The position numbers and the translations under genes are program-made. Of a DNA stretch of 64,000 nucleotides, positions 25,261-34,779 are shown piece by piece. Source of the stretch: Segatella albensis DSM 11370 = JCM 12258. GTDB lineage: Bacteria > Bacteroidota > Bacteroidia > Bacteroidales > Bacteroidaceae. The stretch covers positions 90,956 to 154,955 of the forward strand of contig NZ_AUFP01000007.1 of assembly GCF_000426565.1 (NCBI RefSeq), in the 5' to 3' direction. Numbering within the stretch: the stretch's first letter is position 1; each line of letters starts with the position of its first letter. The notes under the pieces were generated by a model. The model did no database searches, was not told the DNA's origin, and saw nothing but the letters and a program-made list of their open reading frames with translations.

Positions 25261-26253
25261 TTACTCTTTGTCCAGTTTATACTTTGAAATATCAGTTCCA
25301 AACGAAAGATTCAGACTCTCGAGCAAATCATCAAGCTCTGAAAGCGATTTCTTACCAAAGTTACGGAACTTAAGAAGATCTGTCTTATTATATTGTACCA
25401 AATCACCTAAGGTCTCAACATCAGCTGCCTTCAAACAGTTGAGTGCACGAACACTAAGATTCATGTCTACGAGACGAGTCTTAAGTAATTGACGCATATG
25501 CAAGATCTCTTCATCAAACTCTTGATTTCCTTCTGACTCTGGACTCTCAAGAGTAATCTTCTCGTCAGAGAAAAGCATAAAGTGATAAATAAGAATCTTA
25601 GCAGCCTCCTTAAGAGCATCCTTTGGATGTATGGAACCATCTGTTGTAACTTCAATAAGCAGCTTGTCATAATCGGTCTTTTGCTCAACACGATATGGCT
25701 CTACTGAATACTTAACGTTACGTATAGGGGTGTAGATGGAATCGATTGGAAGTACATTAACATCAGTGCAGAACTCACGATTTTCATCAGCCGGTACATA
25801 ACCACGACCCTTGTTAATTGTAAGATCAATCTGCATTGAAGCTTTGGCATCTAAATGACAAATCACCAAATCAGGGTTTAACACTTCAAATCCAGTCAGA
25901 TACTTACTTATATCACCAGCCTTGAATTCTGTTGAATTCTCAACGGTAATACTAACTTTCTCATTCTCGAATTCTTCTACTACTTGCTTGAATCGAACTT
26001 GCTTGAGATTCAAGATAATGTTGGTAACATCTTCCTTCACACCAGGTACTGTTGAAAACTCATGCTCAACTCCACTAATATGAATAGTGTTGATAGCATA
26101 GCCTTCAAGAGATGAAAGGAGAATGCGGCGCAAGGCATTACCAATGGTTACACCAAAGCCAGGCTCAAGAGGACGGAATTCGAACTTGCCGAAATGGTCA
26201 TTTGCCTCCAGCATTACTACTTTATCAGGTTTTTGAAATGCTAATATCGCCAT
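25261..26253 (-). CDS. rpoA: DNA-directed RNA polymerase alpha subunit
   Basis: A 330-residue subunit. The N-terminal domain (1-230) carries the dimerisation motifs [19 protein letters not shown] near residue 35 and [13 protein letters not shown] near 150. After a linker, the C-terminal domain (about 255-320) has the helix-hairpin-helix segment [19 protein letters not shown] and [19 protein letters not shown], used to touch UP elements and activators. It sits 14 bases after rpsD in the usual alpha-operon order. Confidence 0.98.
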   Translation of the reverse strand: MAILAFQKPDKVVMLEANDHFGKFEFRPLEPGFGVTIGNALRRILLSSLEGYAINTIHISGVEHEFSTVPGVKEDVTNIILNLKQVRFKQVVEEFENEKVSITVENSTEFKAGDISKYLTGFEVLNPDLVICHLDAKASMQIDLTINKGRGYVPADENREFCTDVNVLPIDSIYTPIRNVKYSVEPYRVEQKTDYDKLLIEVTTDGSIHPKDALKEAAKILIYHFMLFSDEKITLESPESEGNQEFDEEILHMRQLLKTRLVDMNLSVRALNCLKAADVETLGDLVQYNKTDLLKFRNFGKKSLSELDDLLESLNLSFGTDISKYKLDKE

Positions 26254-26267
26254 TAATTTAATGATTT

Positions 26268-26876
26268 TTATTGTTTAGAGTACAACTCAACGATTAACTG
26301 TTCCTTAATGTTCTCAGGGATATCTGCACGCTCTGGCTTGTGCAAGAACTTACCACTCTTTGTGTTCTCATCCCACTCAATCCAAGGATATTTGCTGTGG
26401 TTGAAACCAGCAAGAGCTGCCTCGATAACCTCAAGAGACTTTGCCTTCTCACGAACACCTACTACCTGACCAGGCTTTACCTGATAAGAAGCAATGTTTA
26501 CAACCTGACCATCAACAACGATATGCTTATGACTAACAAGCTGACGAGCTGCTGCACGTGTAGGGGCAACACCCAAACGATAAACCACGTTATCAAGACG
26601 ACTCTCTAAGCTCTGGAGAAGAACCTCACCAGTGATACCATCAGCCTTAGCTGCTGCATCAAAAAGGTTACGGAACTGACGCTCCAAAACACCATAAGTA
26701 TATTTTGCCTTCTGCTTCTCTGCCAACTGTGCACCATACTCAGACTGCTTACGGCGACGGTTGTTACCATGCTGCCCAGGAGGGAAATTACGTTTGCTTA
26801 AAACTTTATCTGCGCCGAAAATTGGCTCACCAAAACGGCGTGCAATTCTAGATTTTGGACCTATATATCTTGCCAT
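26268..26876 (-). CDS. rpsD: 30S ribosomal protein S4 (uS4)
   Basis: A 202-residue primary rRNA-binding protein that starts 30S assembly. It begins [20 protein letters not shown] and has the S4 RNA-binding domain at about residues 92-155 ([40 protein letters not shown]). There are no zinc cysteines near the N-terminus. In enterobacteria S4 represses the alpha operon; here the operon order rpsM-rpsK-rpsD-rpoA-rplQ is the same, but no S4 pseudoknot can be claimed by eye. Confidence 0.98.
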   Translation of the reverse strand: MARYIGPKSRIARRFGEPIFGADKVLSKRNFPPGQHGNNRRRKQSEYGAQLAEKQKAKYTYGVLERQFRNLFDAAAKADGITGEVLLQSLESRLDNVVYRLGVAPTRAAARQLVSHKHIVVDGQVVNIASYQVKPGQVVGVREKAKSLEVIEAALAGFNHSKYPWIEWDENTKSGKFLHKPERADIPENIKEQLIVELYSKQ

Positions 26877-26910
26877 AATTAAAATTCTTTTTAATAATAT
26901 CTAATGTGAA

Positions 26911-27300
26911 TTAAACACGACGACGCTTTGGAGGACGACAACCATTATGTGGTAATGGTGTTACGTCTACAATCTCTGTTACCTCAATACCTGCACCATG
27001 CACAGCACGAATAGCAGACTCACGACCATTACCTGGACCCTTCACGAAGGCTTTAACCTTACGGAGACCAAGGTCATAAGCTACCTTAGCGCAATCCTCA
27101 GCTGCCATCTGAGCAGCATAAGGAGTGTTCTTTTTAGAACCACGGAAACCCATCTTACCAGCAGAAGACCAAGAAATAACCTGACCCTCATTGTTAGCAA
27201 GAGATACAATGATATTATTGAAAGAGCTATGTACGTGGAGCTGACCCATAGCATCAACTCTTACATTTCTTTTCTTAGATGTTGCTTTTGTCTTTGCCAT
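26911..27300 (-). CDS. rpsK: 30S ribosomal protein S11 (uS11)
   Basis: A 129-residue platform protein. Conserved segments: [20 protein letters not shown] near residue 23, [20 protein letters not shown] near 45, [14 protein letters not shown] near 88 and the end [18 protein letters not shown]. The gene has a full Shine-Dalgarno motif (AAGGAGG at 27310-27316) 9 bases before the ATG, which is rare in this phylum. It lies 21 bases after rpsM. Confidence 0.98.
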   Translation of the reverse strand: MAKTKATSKKRNVRVDAMGQLHVHSSFNNIIVSLANNEGQVISWSSAGKMGFRGSKKNTPYAAQMAAEDCAKVAYDLGLRKVKAFVKGPGNGRESAIRAVHGAGIEVTEIVDVTPLPHNGCRPPKRRRV

Positions 27301-27309
27301 AATTAAATT

Positions 27310-27316
27310 CCTCCTT
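27310..27316 (-). promoter_or_regulatory. Strong Shine-Dalgarno site of rpsK
   Basis: AAGGAGG on the minus strand with a 9-base gap to the rpsK ATG. Most genes in the window have no such site. Confidence 0.75.
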
Positions 27317-27321
27317 AGAAA

Positions 27322-27702
27322 TTACTTGGTAGCTTTCTTCTTATTAGCAACAGTCTTCTTCTTACCCTTACGAGTACGAGCATTATTCTTTGTGCTCTGA
27401 CCACGAACAGGAAGACCATTACGATGTCTGATTCCACGATAACAACCAATATCCATCAGTCGCTTAATGTTCATTTGGATCTCTGAACGAAGATCACCTT
27501 CTACCTTAAACTCAGCACCGATAATCTCACGGATCTTGGCTGCCTGATCATCAGACCACTCGCTGACCTTCAAGTCACGACTTACGCCGGCCTTATCCAA
27601 TATCTTTGCTGAACTACTTCGACCAATACCATAAATGTAGGTCAATGCGATTTCGCCACGCTTATTCTGGGGCAAATCTACTCCAACAATTCTTATTGCC
27701 AT
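27322..27702 (-). CDS. rpsM: 30S ribosomal protein S13 (uS13)
   Basis: A 126-residue head protein that contacts tRNA and 5S-side bridges. It starts [20 protein letters not shown], with a helix-two-turns-helix region ([20 protein letters not shown]) and the conserved end [20 protein letters not shown] followed by a Lys-rich tail. It opens the S13-S11-S4-alpha-L17 set; a promoter box lies in the 99-base gap before it. Confidence 0.98.
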   Translation of the reverse strand: MAIRIVGVDLPQNKRGEIALTYIYGIGRSSSAKILDKAGVSRDLKVSEWSDDQAAKIREIIGAEFKVEGDLRSEIQMNIKRLMDIGCYRGIRHRNGLPVRGQSTKNNARTRKGKKKTVANKKKATK

Positions 27703-27750
27703 TTTGTAAAATAATTAAATATAAATATTACTTTCTAATTAAAGAGTTTG

Positions 27751-27758
27751 CAAATTTA
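27751..27758 (-). promoter_or_regulatory. Possible internal promoter (-7 box) before rpsM
   Basis: Reads TAAATTTG on the minus strand in the rpmJ-rpsM gap, 49 bases before the rpsM ATG. It may give extra transcription of the alpha set; a -33 box is not clear. Confidence 0.4.
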
Positions 27759-27801
27759 CCAATATATTTTGTATTATCAGTATTTTTACAATTCTTTAAC
27801 A

Positions 27802-27918
27802 TTAACCCTGACGCATTTTAAACTTAGGGTTCTTCTTGTTGATAACGAACAGACGACCTTTGCGACGAACGATTTTGCAGTCAGGTGTACGCTTCTTTAA
27901 TGATGCTCTTGTTTTCAT
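27802..27918 (-). CDS. rpmJ: 50S ribosomal protein L36 (bL36), zinc-free form
   Basis: A 38-residue protein ([20 protein letters not shown] at the start, [10 protein letters not shown] at the end). Typical L36 binds zinc with three Cys and one His; this one has a single Cys (residue 14) and no His, so it is the zinc-independent C-minus type. It lies between infA (13-base gap) and rpsM, its usual place. Confidence 0.95.
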   Translation of the reverse strand: MKTRASLKKRTPDCKIVRRKGRLFVINKKNPKFKMRQG

Positions 27919-27931
27919 ATCTTTATTTTGA

Positions 27932-28150
27932 TTACTTATATCTGAAAACGATTCTACCCTTTGTAAGATCATAAGGACTCATTTCTACCTTAACCTTATC
28001 TCCAGGTAAAATTTTAATATAATGCATTCTCATCTTGCCAGAGATATGCGCAATAATCTGTACTCCATTCTCAAGTTCGACTCTGAACATCGCGTTAGAG
28101 AGTGACTCGACTATAGTACCATCTTGTTCTATTGCAGATTGTTTTGCCAT
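27932..28150 (-). CDS. infA: Translation initiation factor IF-1
   Basis: A 72-residue S1-like OB-fold protein that blocks the ribosomal A site during initiation. It shows [20 protein letters not shown] at the start, [20 protein letters not shown] in the middle and [12 protein letters not shown] at the end, the standard IF-1 pattern and length. It starts 2 bases after the map stop and is followed by rpmJ, as in most bacteria. Confidence 0.98.
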   Translation of the reverse strand: MAKQSAIEQDGTIVESLSNAMFRVELENGVQIIAHISGKMRMHYIKILPGDKVKVEMSPYDLTKGRIVFRYK

Positions 28151-28152
28151 AT

Positions 28153-28947
28153 TTAATTTACAACTATTTTTTCAATTTCTTCAAATGAAGATAAAATCTC
28201 AGCCTCGCCCTTCCGAATTACAATCGTATGCTCAAAATGGGCTGCTGGCCTCTTATCACGTGCATAAACCCCCACCTTATCAGGTAACATCCAAATTCTA
28301 TTATCACTGGTTGTTATCATAGGTTCTATAGTAATACACATTCCTGACTTTAACATCAATCCATTACCGCGATTGCCATAGTTTGGTATTTGCGGAGCCT
28401 CAAACATTTCACGACCAATTCCATGTCCTGTAAGTTCTCGTACAACTCCATAACCCAAGCCTTCACAATAATGCTGTATCGCATAACCTATATCACCAAT
28501 ATGATGCCCTGCTACAGCTTGCTCAATACCTAAATAAAGAGCCTTTTGGGCGACCTTCATTAAATCTTCTACTTTCTCATTAACCTTTCCTACACAAAAT
28601 GTATAACTGCTTTCACCTACATAGCCATTCAAAAGAACTCCGCAATGAATAGAAACAACATCACCTTCTTTCAAAATGGTCGAGGCATCAGGAATGCCAT
28701 AGGCTATCACATGATTAACAGAAGTACAGATCGAAGTTGGGAATGGCCCTCCAAAAGGACTGGGGAAACTCTTTAAAGTTGGAATTGCTCCATGAGCATA
28801 TATAAATTTCTCCGCTATAGTATCCAATTGGAGGGTCGAAACACCTGGTTTTATATTTTTACCTAACTCTGCAAGGGTTAAACCAACTAATTGATTCGCC
28901 TTGCGCATTAGTTTAATTTCATCTTCAGTCTTCAGGAATATTTTCAT
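28153..28947 (-). CDS. map: Methionine aminopeptidase type I, with altered metal ligands
   Basis: A 264-residue M24A protein in the usual place between secY and infA. It should remove the N-terminal Met of new proteins. Three ligands of the two-metal site are present: His in [12 protein letters not shown], Glu in CITIEPM and Glu in [10 protein letters not shown]; so is the substrate His in [10 protein letters not shown]. But the segment [20 protein letters not shown], which aligns without gaps to the E. coli segment with Asp97 and Asp108, has His and Glu at those places. Activity may be lost or changed. The ATG at 28947 lies 8 bases after the secY stop. Confidence 0.9.
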   Translation of the reverse strand: MKIFLKTEDEIKLMRKANQLVGLTLAELGKNIKPGVSTLQLDTIAEKFIYAHGAIPTLKSFPSPFGGPFPTSICTSVNHVIAYGIPDASTILKEGDVVSIHCGVLLNGYVGESSYTFCVGKVNEKVEDLMKVAQKALYLGIEQAVAGHHIGDIGYAIQHYCEGLGYGVVRELTGHGIGREMFEAPQIPNYGNRGNGLMLKSGMCITIEPMITTSDNRIWMLPDKVGVYARDKRPAAHFEHTIVIRKGEAEILSSFEEIEKIVVN

Positions 28948-28955
28948 TCTAAAGA

Positions 28956-30293
28956 TCAATAGGCAGAAACACCGCTCTGTCTAGTATGACCCGAATTTAA
29001 AAGTCCATCATAATGACGCATCAACAGATGACTCTCTACTTGCTGTAATGTATCAATAACAACACCTACAAGAATCAAAAGAGATGTACCACCGAAGAAC
29101 TGAGAAAAAGACTGTTGAACATTAAGTAATCCAGCCAATGCAGGCATGATTGCAATAAATGCAATGAACAATGAACCTGGGAAAGTAATTCGAGACATTA
29201 CGGTGTCGATATACTCAGCTGTATCCTTACCCGGTTTTACTCCAGGTATAAATCCATTGTTACGTTTCATATCCTCTGCCATCTGAGTAGGGTTAAGAGT
29301 GATCGCTGTATAAAAGTAGGTAAATGCAATTACTAAAACTACATAAATAGCATTATAAAGCAAACTACGATTATCCATCAAATCACGTACCCACCATGAA
29401 GCATTCTCTGAATTGTATTTGACAATAGCTAAAGGTATAAACATCAATGCCTGAGCAAAGATGATTGGCATAACATTAGCAGCAAATAACTTTAATGGAA
29501 TGTACTGACGGGCTCCACCATACTGTTTGTTACCAACAAGACGCTTTGCGTACTGTACAGGAACTTTGCGTGTACCTTGCACCAATAGAATAGATGCACA
29601 TACTACAGCATAAAGGATAATGATCTCAACAATGAACATAATCAGTCCACCACCAGAGATAGCTGTCAAACGTGAAGATACTTCTTGAACGAATGACTGA
29701 GGAAGTCTGGCAATGATACCAATCATGATAATCAACGAGATACCATTTCCTACACCTTTATCTGTAATGCGTTCACCTAACCATAAGATGAACATACTTC
29801 CTGCTGCAAGAATAATAGTTGCTGGAATCATAAACACAGTCCAACTAATACCTGAGGAAAGAGCACCCGCTGCCTGATATTTCAGATTTAAAAGATAACT
29901 TGGAGCCTGGAATAACAATATTGCTACTGTCAAAATTCTAGTATACCAGTTAATCTTCTTGCGACCACTTTCACCCTCACGCTGCATCTTTTGGAAATAA
30001 GGTACAGCCACAGCTAAAAGTTGCATTACGATAGAAGCTGAGATGTAAGGCATAATTCCTAATGCAAAGATTGATGCATTGGAAAATGCTCCACCAGAGA
30101 ACATGTCCAACAACGACATAAGGCCGCCTGAAGTTTGCGACTGAAGTTTTTCCAACATACCAGGATTTATACCTGGAAGTACAACAAACGAGCCAAAACG
30201 GTATATGGCTGTAAACAAGAAGGTAATAAGGAGTCGCTGACGCAAATCCTCTACCTTCCAACAGTTCTTTAGTGTCTCAATAAACTTTTTCAT
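28956..30293 (-). CDS. secY: Protein translocase subunit SecY
   Basis: A 445-residue integral membrane protein with ten predicted membrane helices, the channel of the Sec translocon. The start KKFIETLKNCWKVEDLRQRL, the plug-region segment ISASIVMQLLAVAVPYFQKM and the cytoplasmic loop NNGFIPGVKPGKDTAEYI are conserved. It partners with SecE, encoded at 54247-54438, and SecG. It lies 3 bases after rplO. Confidence 0.98.
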   Translation of the reverse strand: MKKFIETLKNCWKVEDLRQRLLITFLFTAIYRFGSFVVLPGINPGMLEKLQSQTSGGLMSLLDMFSGGAFSNASIFALGIMPYISASIVMQLLAVAVPYFQKMQREGESGRKKINWYTRILTVAILLFQAPSYLLNLKYQAAGALSSGISWTVFMIPATIILAAGSMFILWLGERITDKGVGNGISLIIMIGIIARLPQSFVQEVSSRLTAISGGGLIMFIVEIIILYAVVCASILLVQGTRKVPVQYAKRLVGNKQYGGARQYIPLKLFAANVMPIIFAQALMFIPLAIVKYNSENASWWVRDLMDNRSLLYNAIYVVLVIAFTYFYTAITLNPTQMAEDMKRNNGFIPGVKPGKDTAEYIDTVMSRITFPGSLFIAFIAIMPALAGLLNVQQSFSQFFGGTSLLILVGVVIDTLQQVESHLLMRHYDGLLNSGHTRQSGVSAY

Positions 30294-30296
30294 TAC

Positions 30297-30743
30297 TTAG
30301 ATTATAGTTGCATTTCCACCAACTGCCTTGATTGCTTCTTCGGCAGACTTTGAGAAAGCATTTGCTTCAACATCGATTTTTGCCTTCAATTCTCCATTAC
30401 CAAGGATCTTAACAAGTACGTTACCTTTTACAAGGCTAGCAGCACGTAATTCCTCTAGTCCAATCTTTGTAAGATTCTTAGACTCTGCAAGAGACTGAAG
30501 TGTTGAAAGGTTAATTGCAAAATACTCCTTATGATTGATATTCTTAAAACCAGCCTTCGGAATACGACGCTGAAGTGGCATCTGACCACCTTCAAAACCA
30601 ATCTTTCTCTTATAACCAGAGCGAGCCTTTGCACCTTTGTGTCCACGGGTAGAAGTACCACCTAGTCCTGATCCTGGACCACGACCGATACGACGACGTG
30701 AATGTGTAGAGCCTTCAGCTGGTTTCAAATTATTTAATTTCAT
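30297..30743 (-). CDS. rplO: 50S ribosomal protein L15 (uL15)
   Basis: A 148-residue protein. The N-terminal half is a Gly/Arg-rich extension that enters the 23S rRNA core (RRRIGRGPGSGLGGTSTRGH near residue 17, FEGGQMPLQRRIPKAGF near 49); the rest is globular and ends in EAIKAVGGNATII. It takes part in late 50S assembly. Neighbours rpmD and secY are in the usual spc order. Confidence 0.98.
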   Translation of the reverse strand: MKLNNLKPAEGSTHSRRRIGRGPGSGLGGTSTRGHKGAKARSGYKRKIGFEGGQMPLQRRIPKAGFKNINHKEYFAINLSTLQSLAESKNLTKIGLEELRAASLVKGNVLVKILGNGELKAKIDVEANAFSKSAEEAIKAVGGNATII

Positions 30744-30765
30744 AATAGCTGCTTAATTTAATTAA

Positions 30766-30942
30766 TTATTTAACTACTTCTACTAGGTGATGAACCTTAC
30801 GGATCATACCACGGTTGCTAGGAGTATCCTCAACCTCAACAACCTGAGAAATCTTATGAAGCCCAAGATAAATCAGAGTGTTTTTCTGATCTTTAGGGGC
30901 ACCGATTCTACTCTTAATCTGCTTGATCTTAATTGTTGCCAT
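30766..30942 (-). CDS. rpmD: 50S ribosomal protein L30 (uL30)
   Basis: A 58-residue protein read directly from the minus strand: [20 protein letters not shown] at the start, then [20 protein letters not shown] and a C-terminus with [15 protein letters not shown]. This is the standard bacterial short L30. It fits between rpsE (16-base gap) and rplO. The plus-side end is a Met codon at 30942. Confidence 0.97.
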   Translation of the reverse strand: MATIKIKQIKSRIGAPKDQKNTLIYLGLHKISQVVEVEDTPSNRGMIRKVHHLVEVVK

Positions 30943-30958
30943 TTTGTATAATCCCTAA

Positions 30959-31471
30959 TTAACCGTTAAATACTTTGTCCATACTGATACCACGCTCACC
31001 TGCTACCTGATATGCATCACGCATCTCAGCAAGGGCAGCGATAGTAGCCTTTACTAAGTTGTGGGCATTTGATGAACCCTTTGACTTAGCAATGACATCC
31101 TTAACACCAGCGCTCTCGAGAACAGCACGCATAGCACCACCGGCTTTCAAACCTGTACCAGCTGCAGCTGGCTTGATAATAACCTGAGCACCACCAAACT
31201 TAACTTCAACCTCATGAGGAACTGTACCCTTAAGTACTGGAACCTTTACAAGATTCTTCTTTGCAGCTTCTGTACCCTTAGCGATAGCAGCGGTAACTTC
31301 ACCTGCCTTACCAAGGCCATAACCAATAACGCCATTACCGTCACCTACTACGACGATAGCAGCGAATGTGAAAGTACGACCACCCTTTGTAACCTTTGTT
31401 ACACGGTTGATAGCAACCAAGCGATCTTTCAGTTCTACATCACTATTTACTTTTACTTTATTCATTGCCAT
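30959..31471 (-). CDS. rpsE: 30S ribosomal protein S5 (uS5)
   Basis: A 170-residue protein that guards the mRNA entry channel. It has the S5 N-terminal double-stranded-RNA-binding domain ([20 protein letters not shown] near residue 13, [19 protein letters not shown] near 41) and the C-terminal domain ([20 protein letters not shown] near 101, [20 protein letters not shown]). The residues around KVTKGGR, where spectinomycin-resistance changes occur, look wild type. Confidence 0.98.
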   Translation of the reverse strand: MAMNKVKVNSDVELKDRLVAINRVTKVTKGGRTFTFAAIVVVGDGNGVIGYGLGKAGEVTAAIAKGTEAAKKNLVKVPVLKGTVPHEVEVKFGGAQVIIKPAAAGTGLKAGGAMRAVLESAGVKDVIAKSKGSSNAHNLVKATIAALAEMRDAYQVAGERGISMDKVFNG

Positions 31472-31477
31472 AATCGT

Positions 31478-31822
31478 TTAAAATTTAAGACCACCTTCAC
31501 GAGCTGCATCTGCCAATGCCTGAACGCGACCATGATAAAGGTAACCGTTACGGTCAAATACAACAGCCTCTACACCTGCAGCTTTTGCTTTTTCTGCAAC
31601 AAGTGCACCAACCTTCTTAGCCTGCTCAATCTTTGGAAGCTTTTCAAGGCCTAAAGAAGATGCAGAAGCAAGTGTCTTACCTTCCAAATCGTTAATTACC
31701 TGAGCATAAATCTGCTTGTTAGAGCGGAAAACACTTAAACGTGGACGCTCAGCAGTTCCATTTACACTTTTGCGAATACGGAACTTTATTTTAATTCGTC
31801 TTTCTACTTTCTTTGTTGTCAT
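31478..31822 (-). CDS. rplR: 50S ribosomal protein L18 (uL18)
   Basis: A 114-residue 5S-rRNA-binding protein. Conserved segments include [20 protein letters not shown] near residue 10, [20 protein letters not shown] near 31 and the end [20 protein letters not shown]. It is 6 bases from rpsE and 23 bases from rplF. Confidence 0.98.
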   Translation of the reverse strand: MTTKKVERRIKIKFRIRKSVNGTAERPRLSVFRSNKQIYAQVINDLEGKTLASASSLGLEKLPKIEQAKKVGALVAEKAKAAGVEAVVFDRNGYLYHGRVQALADAAREGGLKF

Positions 31823-31845
31823 AATCGTAAAATTAAAAAATAAAA

Positions 31846-32418
31846 TTACTTAGCTGCAGCTGTCTTACCAGACTTTCTGCGGATGACCTCACCCTTGAAC
31901 AGGATACCCTTACCCTTATAAGGCTCAGGCATACGGAAAGAACGAATTTTAGCACAGATAAGTCCCAACAAAGCCTTATCACAAGATTCCAATGTCAAAA
32001 TTGGATTCTGGTTACGCTCAGACTTTGTCTCTACCTTTACTTCCTTAGGAAGCTGCATGAAAATAGGGTGTGTATAACCAAGTGAGAATTCGATCACATT
32101 ACCTTGATTACTTACACGATAACCAACACCGACAAGCTCCAAAACCTTTGTATAACCTTCACTAACACCAATAACCATGTTATTAACAAGTGAACGATAT
32201 AAACCATGGAATGCTTGCTTCTGCTTGTAATCTACTGGGCTATTCTCATCAACGCTAAATGTTATCTGACCATCCTTATTCTCAAACTTAATAGAAGAAT
32301 CAATCTTCTGAGATAGTTCACCCTTAGGACCTTTAACAGATACAAGGTTAGTCTTCTCATCAAAATTAACAGTAACACCAGCTGGGATACTAATTGGCAA
32401 TTTTCCTATTCTTGACAT
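31846..32418 (-). CDS. rplF: 50S ribosomal protein L6 (uL6)
   Basis: A 190-residue protein with two similar alpha/beta domains, placed near the factor-binding site of the 50S. It starts [19 protein letters not shown] and has [20 protein letters not shown] near residue 83 and the motif [11 protein letters not shown] near 160. The ATG at 32418 is chosen because of the family start and a GGAGG site 7 bases upstream; the in-frame start at 32448 overlaps rpsH. Confidence 0.98.
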   Translation of the reverse strand: MSRIGKLPISIPAGVTVNFDEKTNLVSVKGPKGELSQKIDSSIKFENKDGQITFSVDENSPVDYKQKQAFHGLYRSLVNNMVIGVSEGYTKVLELVGVGYRVSNQGNVIEFSLGYTHPIFMQLPKEVKVETKSERNQNPILTLESCDKALLGLICAKIRSFRMPEPYKGKGILFKGEVIRRKSGKTAAAK

Positions 32419-32425
32419 ATTCAAT

Positions 32426-32430
32426 CCTCC
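32426..32430 (-). promoter_or_regulatory. Shine-Dalgarno site of rplF
   Basis: GGAGG on the minus strand, 7 bases before the rplF ATG; it decides the start codon at 32418. Confidence 0.7.
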
Positions 32431-32432
32431 AA

Positions 32433-32828
32433 TTAATAAACGTAACAAAGAACCTCACCACCGATCTTAAGATCAGAAGCTTCTTTGTTTGTCATAACAC
32501 CTTTAGATGTAGATATAATTGCAATACCTAATCCGTTAATAACTCTCGGCATGTCCTTGTAACCGGTATACTTACGCAAACCAGGAGTAGACACACGTTT
32601 CAAACACTTAATAGCGCTTTGCTTAGTTGTAGGATTGTACTTCAAAGCTACTTTGATAGTACCCTGTGGTCCATCTTCAATGAACTTGTAGTTCAGAATG
32701 TAACCCTTCTCAAAGAGAATCTTAGTAATAGATTTCTTCAAGTTAGACGCAGGAACTTCAACAACACGGTGATGAGCCATGATGGCATTTCTGAGTCTTG
32801 TCAGATAATCTGCTATTGGATCTGTCAT
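32433..32828 (-). CDS. rpsH: 30S ribosomal protein S8 (uS8)
   Basis: A 131-residue primary 16S-binding protein. It begins MTDPIADYLTRLRNAIMAHH and ends with the family motif VMTNKEASDLKIGGEVLCYVY. In enterobacteria S8 represses the spc operon by binding its own mRNA. Here a 115-base gap with two hairpins lies right before the gene, a possible control site. The ATG at 32828 is the family start; upstream in-frame codons are AT-rich spacer. Confidence 0.98.
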   Translation of the reverse strand: MTDPIADYLTRLRNAIMAHHRVVEVPASNLKKSITKILFEKGYILNYKFIEDGPQGTIKVALKYNPTTKQSAIKCLKRVSTPGLRKYTGYKDMPRVINGLGIAIISTSKGVMTNKEASDLKIGGEVLCYVY

Positions 32829-32849
32829 AAAATATAAATGTTTAATTAA

Positions 32850-32864
32850 TCGGGACAACCCCGA
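32850..32864 (-). promoter_or_regulatory. Small hairpin before rpsH
   Basis: TCGGG and CCCGA pair across a 5-base loop in the rpsN-rpsH gap, 21 bases before the rpsH ATG. Confidence 0.4.
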
Positions 32865-32892
32865 CAATATTAAAAATAAATTCTTTAGCAAG

Positions 32893-32934
32893 ATGATTAG
32901 TGAAGAACTTTTTATAAAGCTAATCACTAATCAT
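32893..32934 (-). promoter_or_regulatory. Ten-base-pair inverted repeat in the rpsN-rpsH gap
   Basis: ATGATTAGTG and CACTAATCAT pair exactly across 22 bases. It follows the rpsN stop by 9 bases and could be an attenuator or a processing site. There is no T-run directly behind it, so it is not a standard terminator. Confidence 0.45.
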
Positions 32935-32943
32935 TTTATTTAA

Positions 32944-33246
32944 TTACCAGCTTGCCTTCTTAACACCAGGAATTAAACCCTGAGAAGCCATCTCACGGAA
33001 CTGAATACGAGACAAACCGAACTGACGGATATAACCTTTTGGACGGCCTGTAATCTTGCAACGGTTGTGAAGACGGATAGGATTTGCATTCTTTGGAATA
33101 GCCTGAAGTTTACGAGCTGCCTCATAAGCCTCTGCAGGGTCATTAGAAGTAGCAATAATCTTCTTCAAAGCTGAACGCTTCTCAGCATAACGAGCAACAA
33201 GCTTAGCACGCTTTACCTCGCGAGCTTTCATTGATTCTTTTGCCAT
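32944..33246 (-). CDS. rpsN: 30S ribosomal protein S14 (uS14), zinc-free form
   Basis: A 100-residue protein of the long, zinc-independent type. It starts [20 protein letters not shown] and contains [20 protein letters not shown] and [18 protein letters not shown]. The single Cys (no CxxC pairs) shows it needs no zinc. It assembles late into the 30S head. It lies 5 bases after rplE. Confidence 0.97.
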   Translation of the reverse strand: MAKESMKAREVKRAKLVARYAEKRSALKKIIATSNDPAEAYEAARKLQAIPKNANPIRLHNRCKITGRPKGYIRQFGLSRIQFREMASQGLIPGVKKASW

Positions 33247-33251
33247 ATCTA

Positions 33252-33806
33252 TTAATCGTTTTTAGCATTCTTGAATGGAAGACCGAAAGCTTTAAGCAGA
33301 GCATAACCCTCTTCATCTGTATTAGCTGATGTTACGAAAGTAATGTTCATACCCTGGATACGATCTACTTGATCAATATTAATCTCTGGGAAGATAATCT
33401 GTTCTGTAATACCCAACGTATAGTTACCACGGCCATCAAATTTACTTTCGATACCCTTGAAGTCACGGATACGTGGAAGAGATACTCGAACCAACTTCTC
33501 CAAGAACTCATACATACGCTCACGACGCAAAGTTACCATTACACCGATAGGCATCTTCTTACGAAGCTTGAAGTTTGCGATATCCTTCTTAGAATATGTA
33601 GCAACAGCCTTCTGACCTGTAATCGCTGTAATCTCATTGATTGCAACATCAACGATCTTCTTATCCTGAGTCGCATCACCAAGACCCTGGTTAATAACAA
33701 TCTTCTTCAAGGCAGGAATCTGCATTGCTGAAGAATAATTGAACTGCTTCTGAAGAGCAGGAGCAATAGTCTCTTTATAGACCTTCTTTAACTGTGCTGT
33801 ATCCAT
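33252..33806 (-). CDS. rplE: 50S ribosomal protein L5 (uL5)
   Basis: A 184-residue 5S-rRNA-binding protein at the central protuberance. It has [20 protein letters not shown] near residue 27, [20 protein letters not shown] near 68 and [20 protein letters not shown] near 125. The ATG overlaps the rplX stop by one base (TAATG), and a GGGGAGG site lies inside the rplX end, so translation of the two is probably coupled. Confidence 0.98.
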   Translation of the reverse strand: MDTAQLKKVYKETIAPALQKQFNYSSAMQIPALKKIVINQGLGDATQDKKIVDVAINEITAITGQKAVATYSKKDIANFKLRKKMPIGVMVTLRRERMYEFLEKLVRVSLPRIRDFKGIESKFDGRGNYTLGITEQIIFPEINIDQVDRIQGMNITFVTSANTDEEGYALLKAFGLPFKNAKND

Positions 33807-34123
33807 TATTTAATTTCCTCCCCTGACTTTTTTGCAATACGCTTAACTGACTTACCCTCACGCTCAATGCGGATACGAGTAGCTTTACCACTCTTAGGAT
33901 CAATCAAGCTAAGATTTGAGATATGAATAGGAGCCTCCTGCTTTACGATGCCTCCCTGAGGATTCTTAGCTGAAGGCTTAGTGCTCTTAGAAACCATGTT
34001 TACACCTTCTACGATGGCACGGTTTGAATCAACAAAAACCTTGAGCACCTTACCAGTCTTGCCCTTATCTTGACCAGCAAGAACAACGACTGTATCTTCT
34101 TTCTTAATATGTAACTTACTCAT
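33806..34123 (-). CDS. rplX: 50S ribosomal protein L24 (uL24)
   Basis: A 105-residue KOW-domain protein that starts 50S assembly. The KOW motif [18 protein letters not shown] lies at about residues 13-30; a basic stretch [20 protein letters not shown] follows. It is 19 bases after rplN and overlaps rplE by one base. Confidence 0.98.
   Translation of the reverse strand: MSKLHIKKEDTVVVLAGQDKGKTGKVLKVFVDSNRAIVEGVNMVSKSTKPSAKNPQGGIVKQEAPIHISNLSLIDPKSGKATRIRIEREGKSVKRIAKKSGEEIK
33817..33823 (-). promoter_or_regulatory. Shine-Dalgarno-like site of rplE
   Basis: GGGGAGG on the minus strand within the end of rplX, 10 bases before the rplE ATG. Confidence 0.55.
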
Positions 34124-34142
34124 TACTTTAAATTTTAAATTA

Positions 34143-34508
34143 TTAAAGAACCTCAGGTGCCAAAGAAACGACCTTCATGTTAACTGCACGCAACTCACGA
34201 GCAACAGGACCGAAAATACGGCTACCGCGAAGCTCACCTGCGTTATTCAGCAATACACAAGCGTTATCATCGAAACGGATGTAAGAACCATCTGCACGAC
34301 GAATTTCCTTCTTTGTGCGAACGATCAAAGCCTTAGATACCGCACCTTTTTTCAAATCACTTGATGGTATAACGTTCTGTACAGCAACTACAATAACGTC
34401 ACCAACACTTGCGTAACGGCGACCTGTACCACCAAGTACACGAATGCACTTAGCTTCACGAGCACCACTGTTATCACATACTGTAAGTTTTGATTCTGCT
34501 TGTATCAT
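34143..34508 (-). CDS. rplN: 50S ribosomal protein L14 (uL14)
   Basis: A 121-residue protein, one of the most conserved of the 50S, at the subunit interface and the binding site of the silencing factor RsfS. It starts [20 protein letters not shown] and has [20 protein letters not shown] near residue 39 and [20 protein letters not shown] near 78. It lies 2 bases after rpsQ. Confidence 0.99.
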   Translation of the reverse strand: MIQAESKLTVCDNSGAREAKCIRVLGGTGRRYASVGDVIVVAVQNVIPSSDLKKGAVSKALIVRTKKEIRRADGSYIRFDDNACVLLNNAGELRGSRIFGPVARELRAVNMKVVSLAPEVL

Positions 34509-34510
34509 AA

Positions 34511-34768
34511 TTACTTAGCTTTTTCAACAATTTGTACTAATCTCCATCTTTTTGTCTTAGACAGAGGACGAGTTTCCATAATTTGAACTGTATCACCTAC
34601 ATTTGCCTCATTATTCTCGTCATGTGCATGGTATTTCTTTGTGTGCTGCACAAATTTACCATAAATAGGGTGCTTCTCTTTGAACTTAGATGCAATAACA
34701 ATAGTTTTATCCATTTTGTTGCTGATAACAACACCCTGTCTTACTTTTCTTAAATTTCTTGTTTCCAT
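34511..34768 (-). CDS. rpsQ: 30S ribosomal protein S17 (uS17)
   Basis: An 85-residue OB-fold protein that binds 16S rRNA early. It starts [20 protein letters not shown] and continues with [20 protein letters not shown]. The ATG at 34768 gives the family start; one at 34777 would add only MVQ. It lies between rpmC and rplN as usual. Confidence 0.97.
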   Translation of the reverse strand: METRNLRKVRQGVVISNKMDKTIVIASKFKEKHPIYGKFVQHTKKYHAHDENNEANVGDTVQIMETRPLSKTKRWRLVQIVEKAK

Positions 34769-34779
34769 CTGGACCATTA

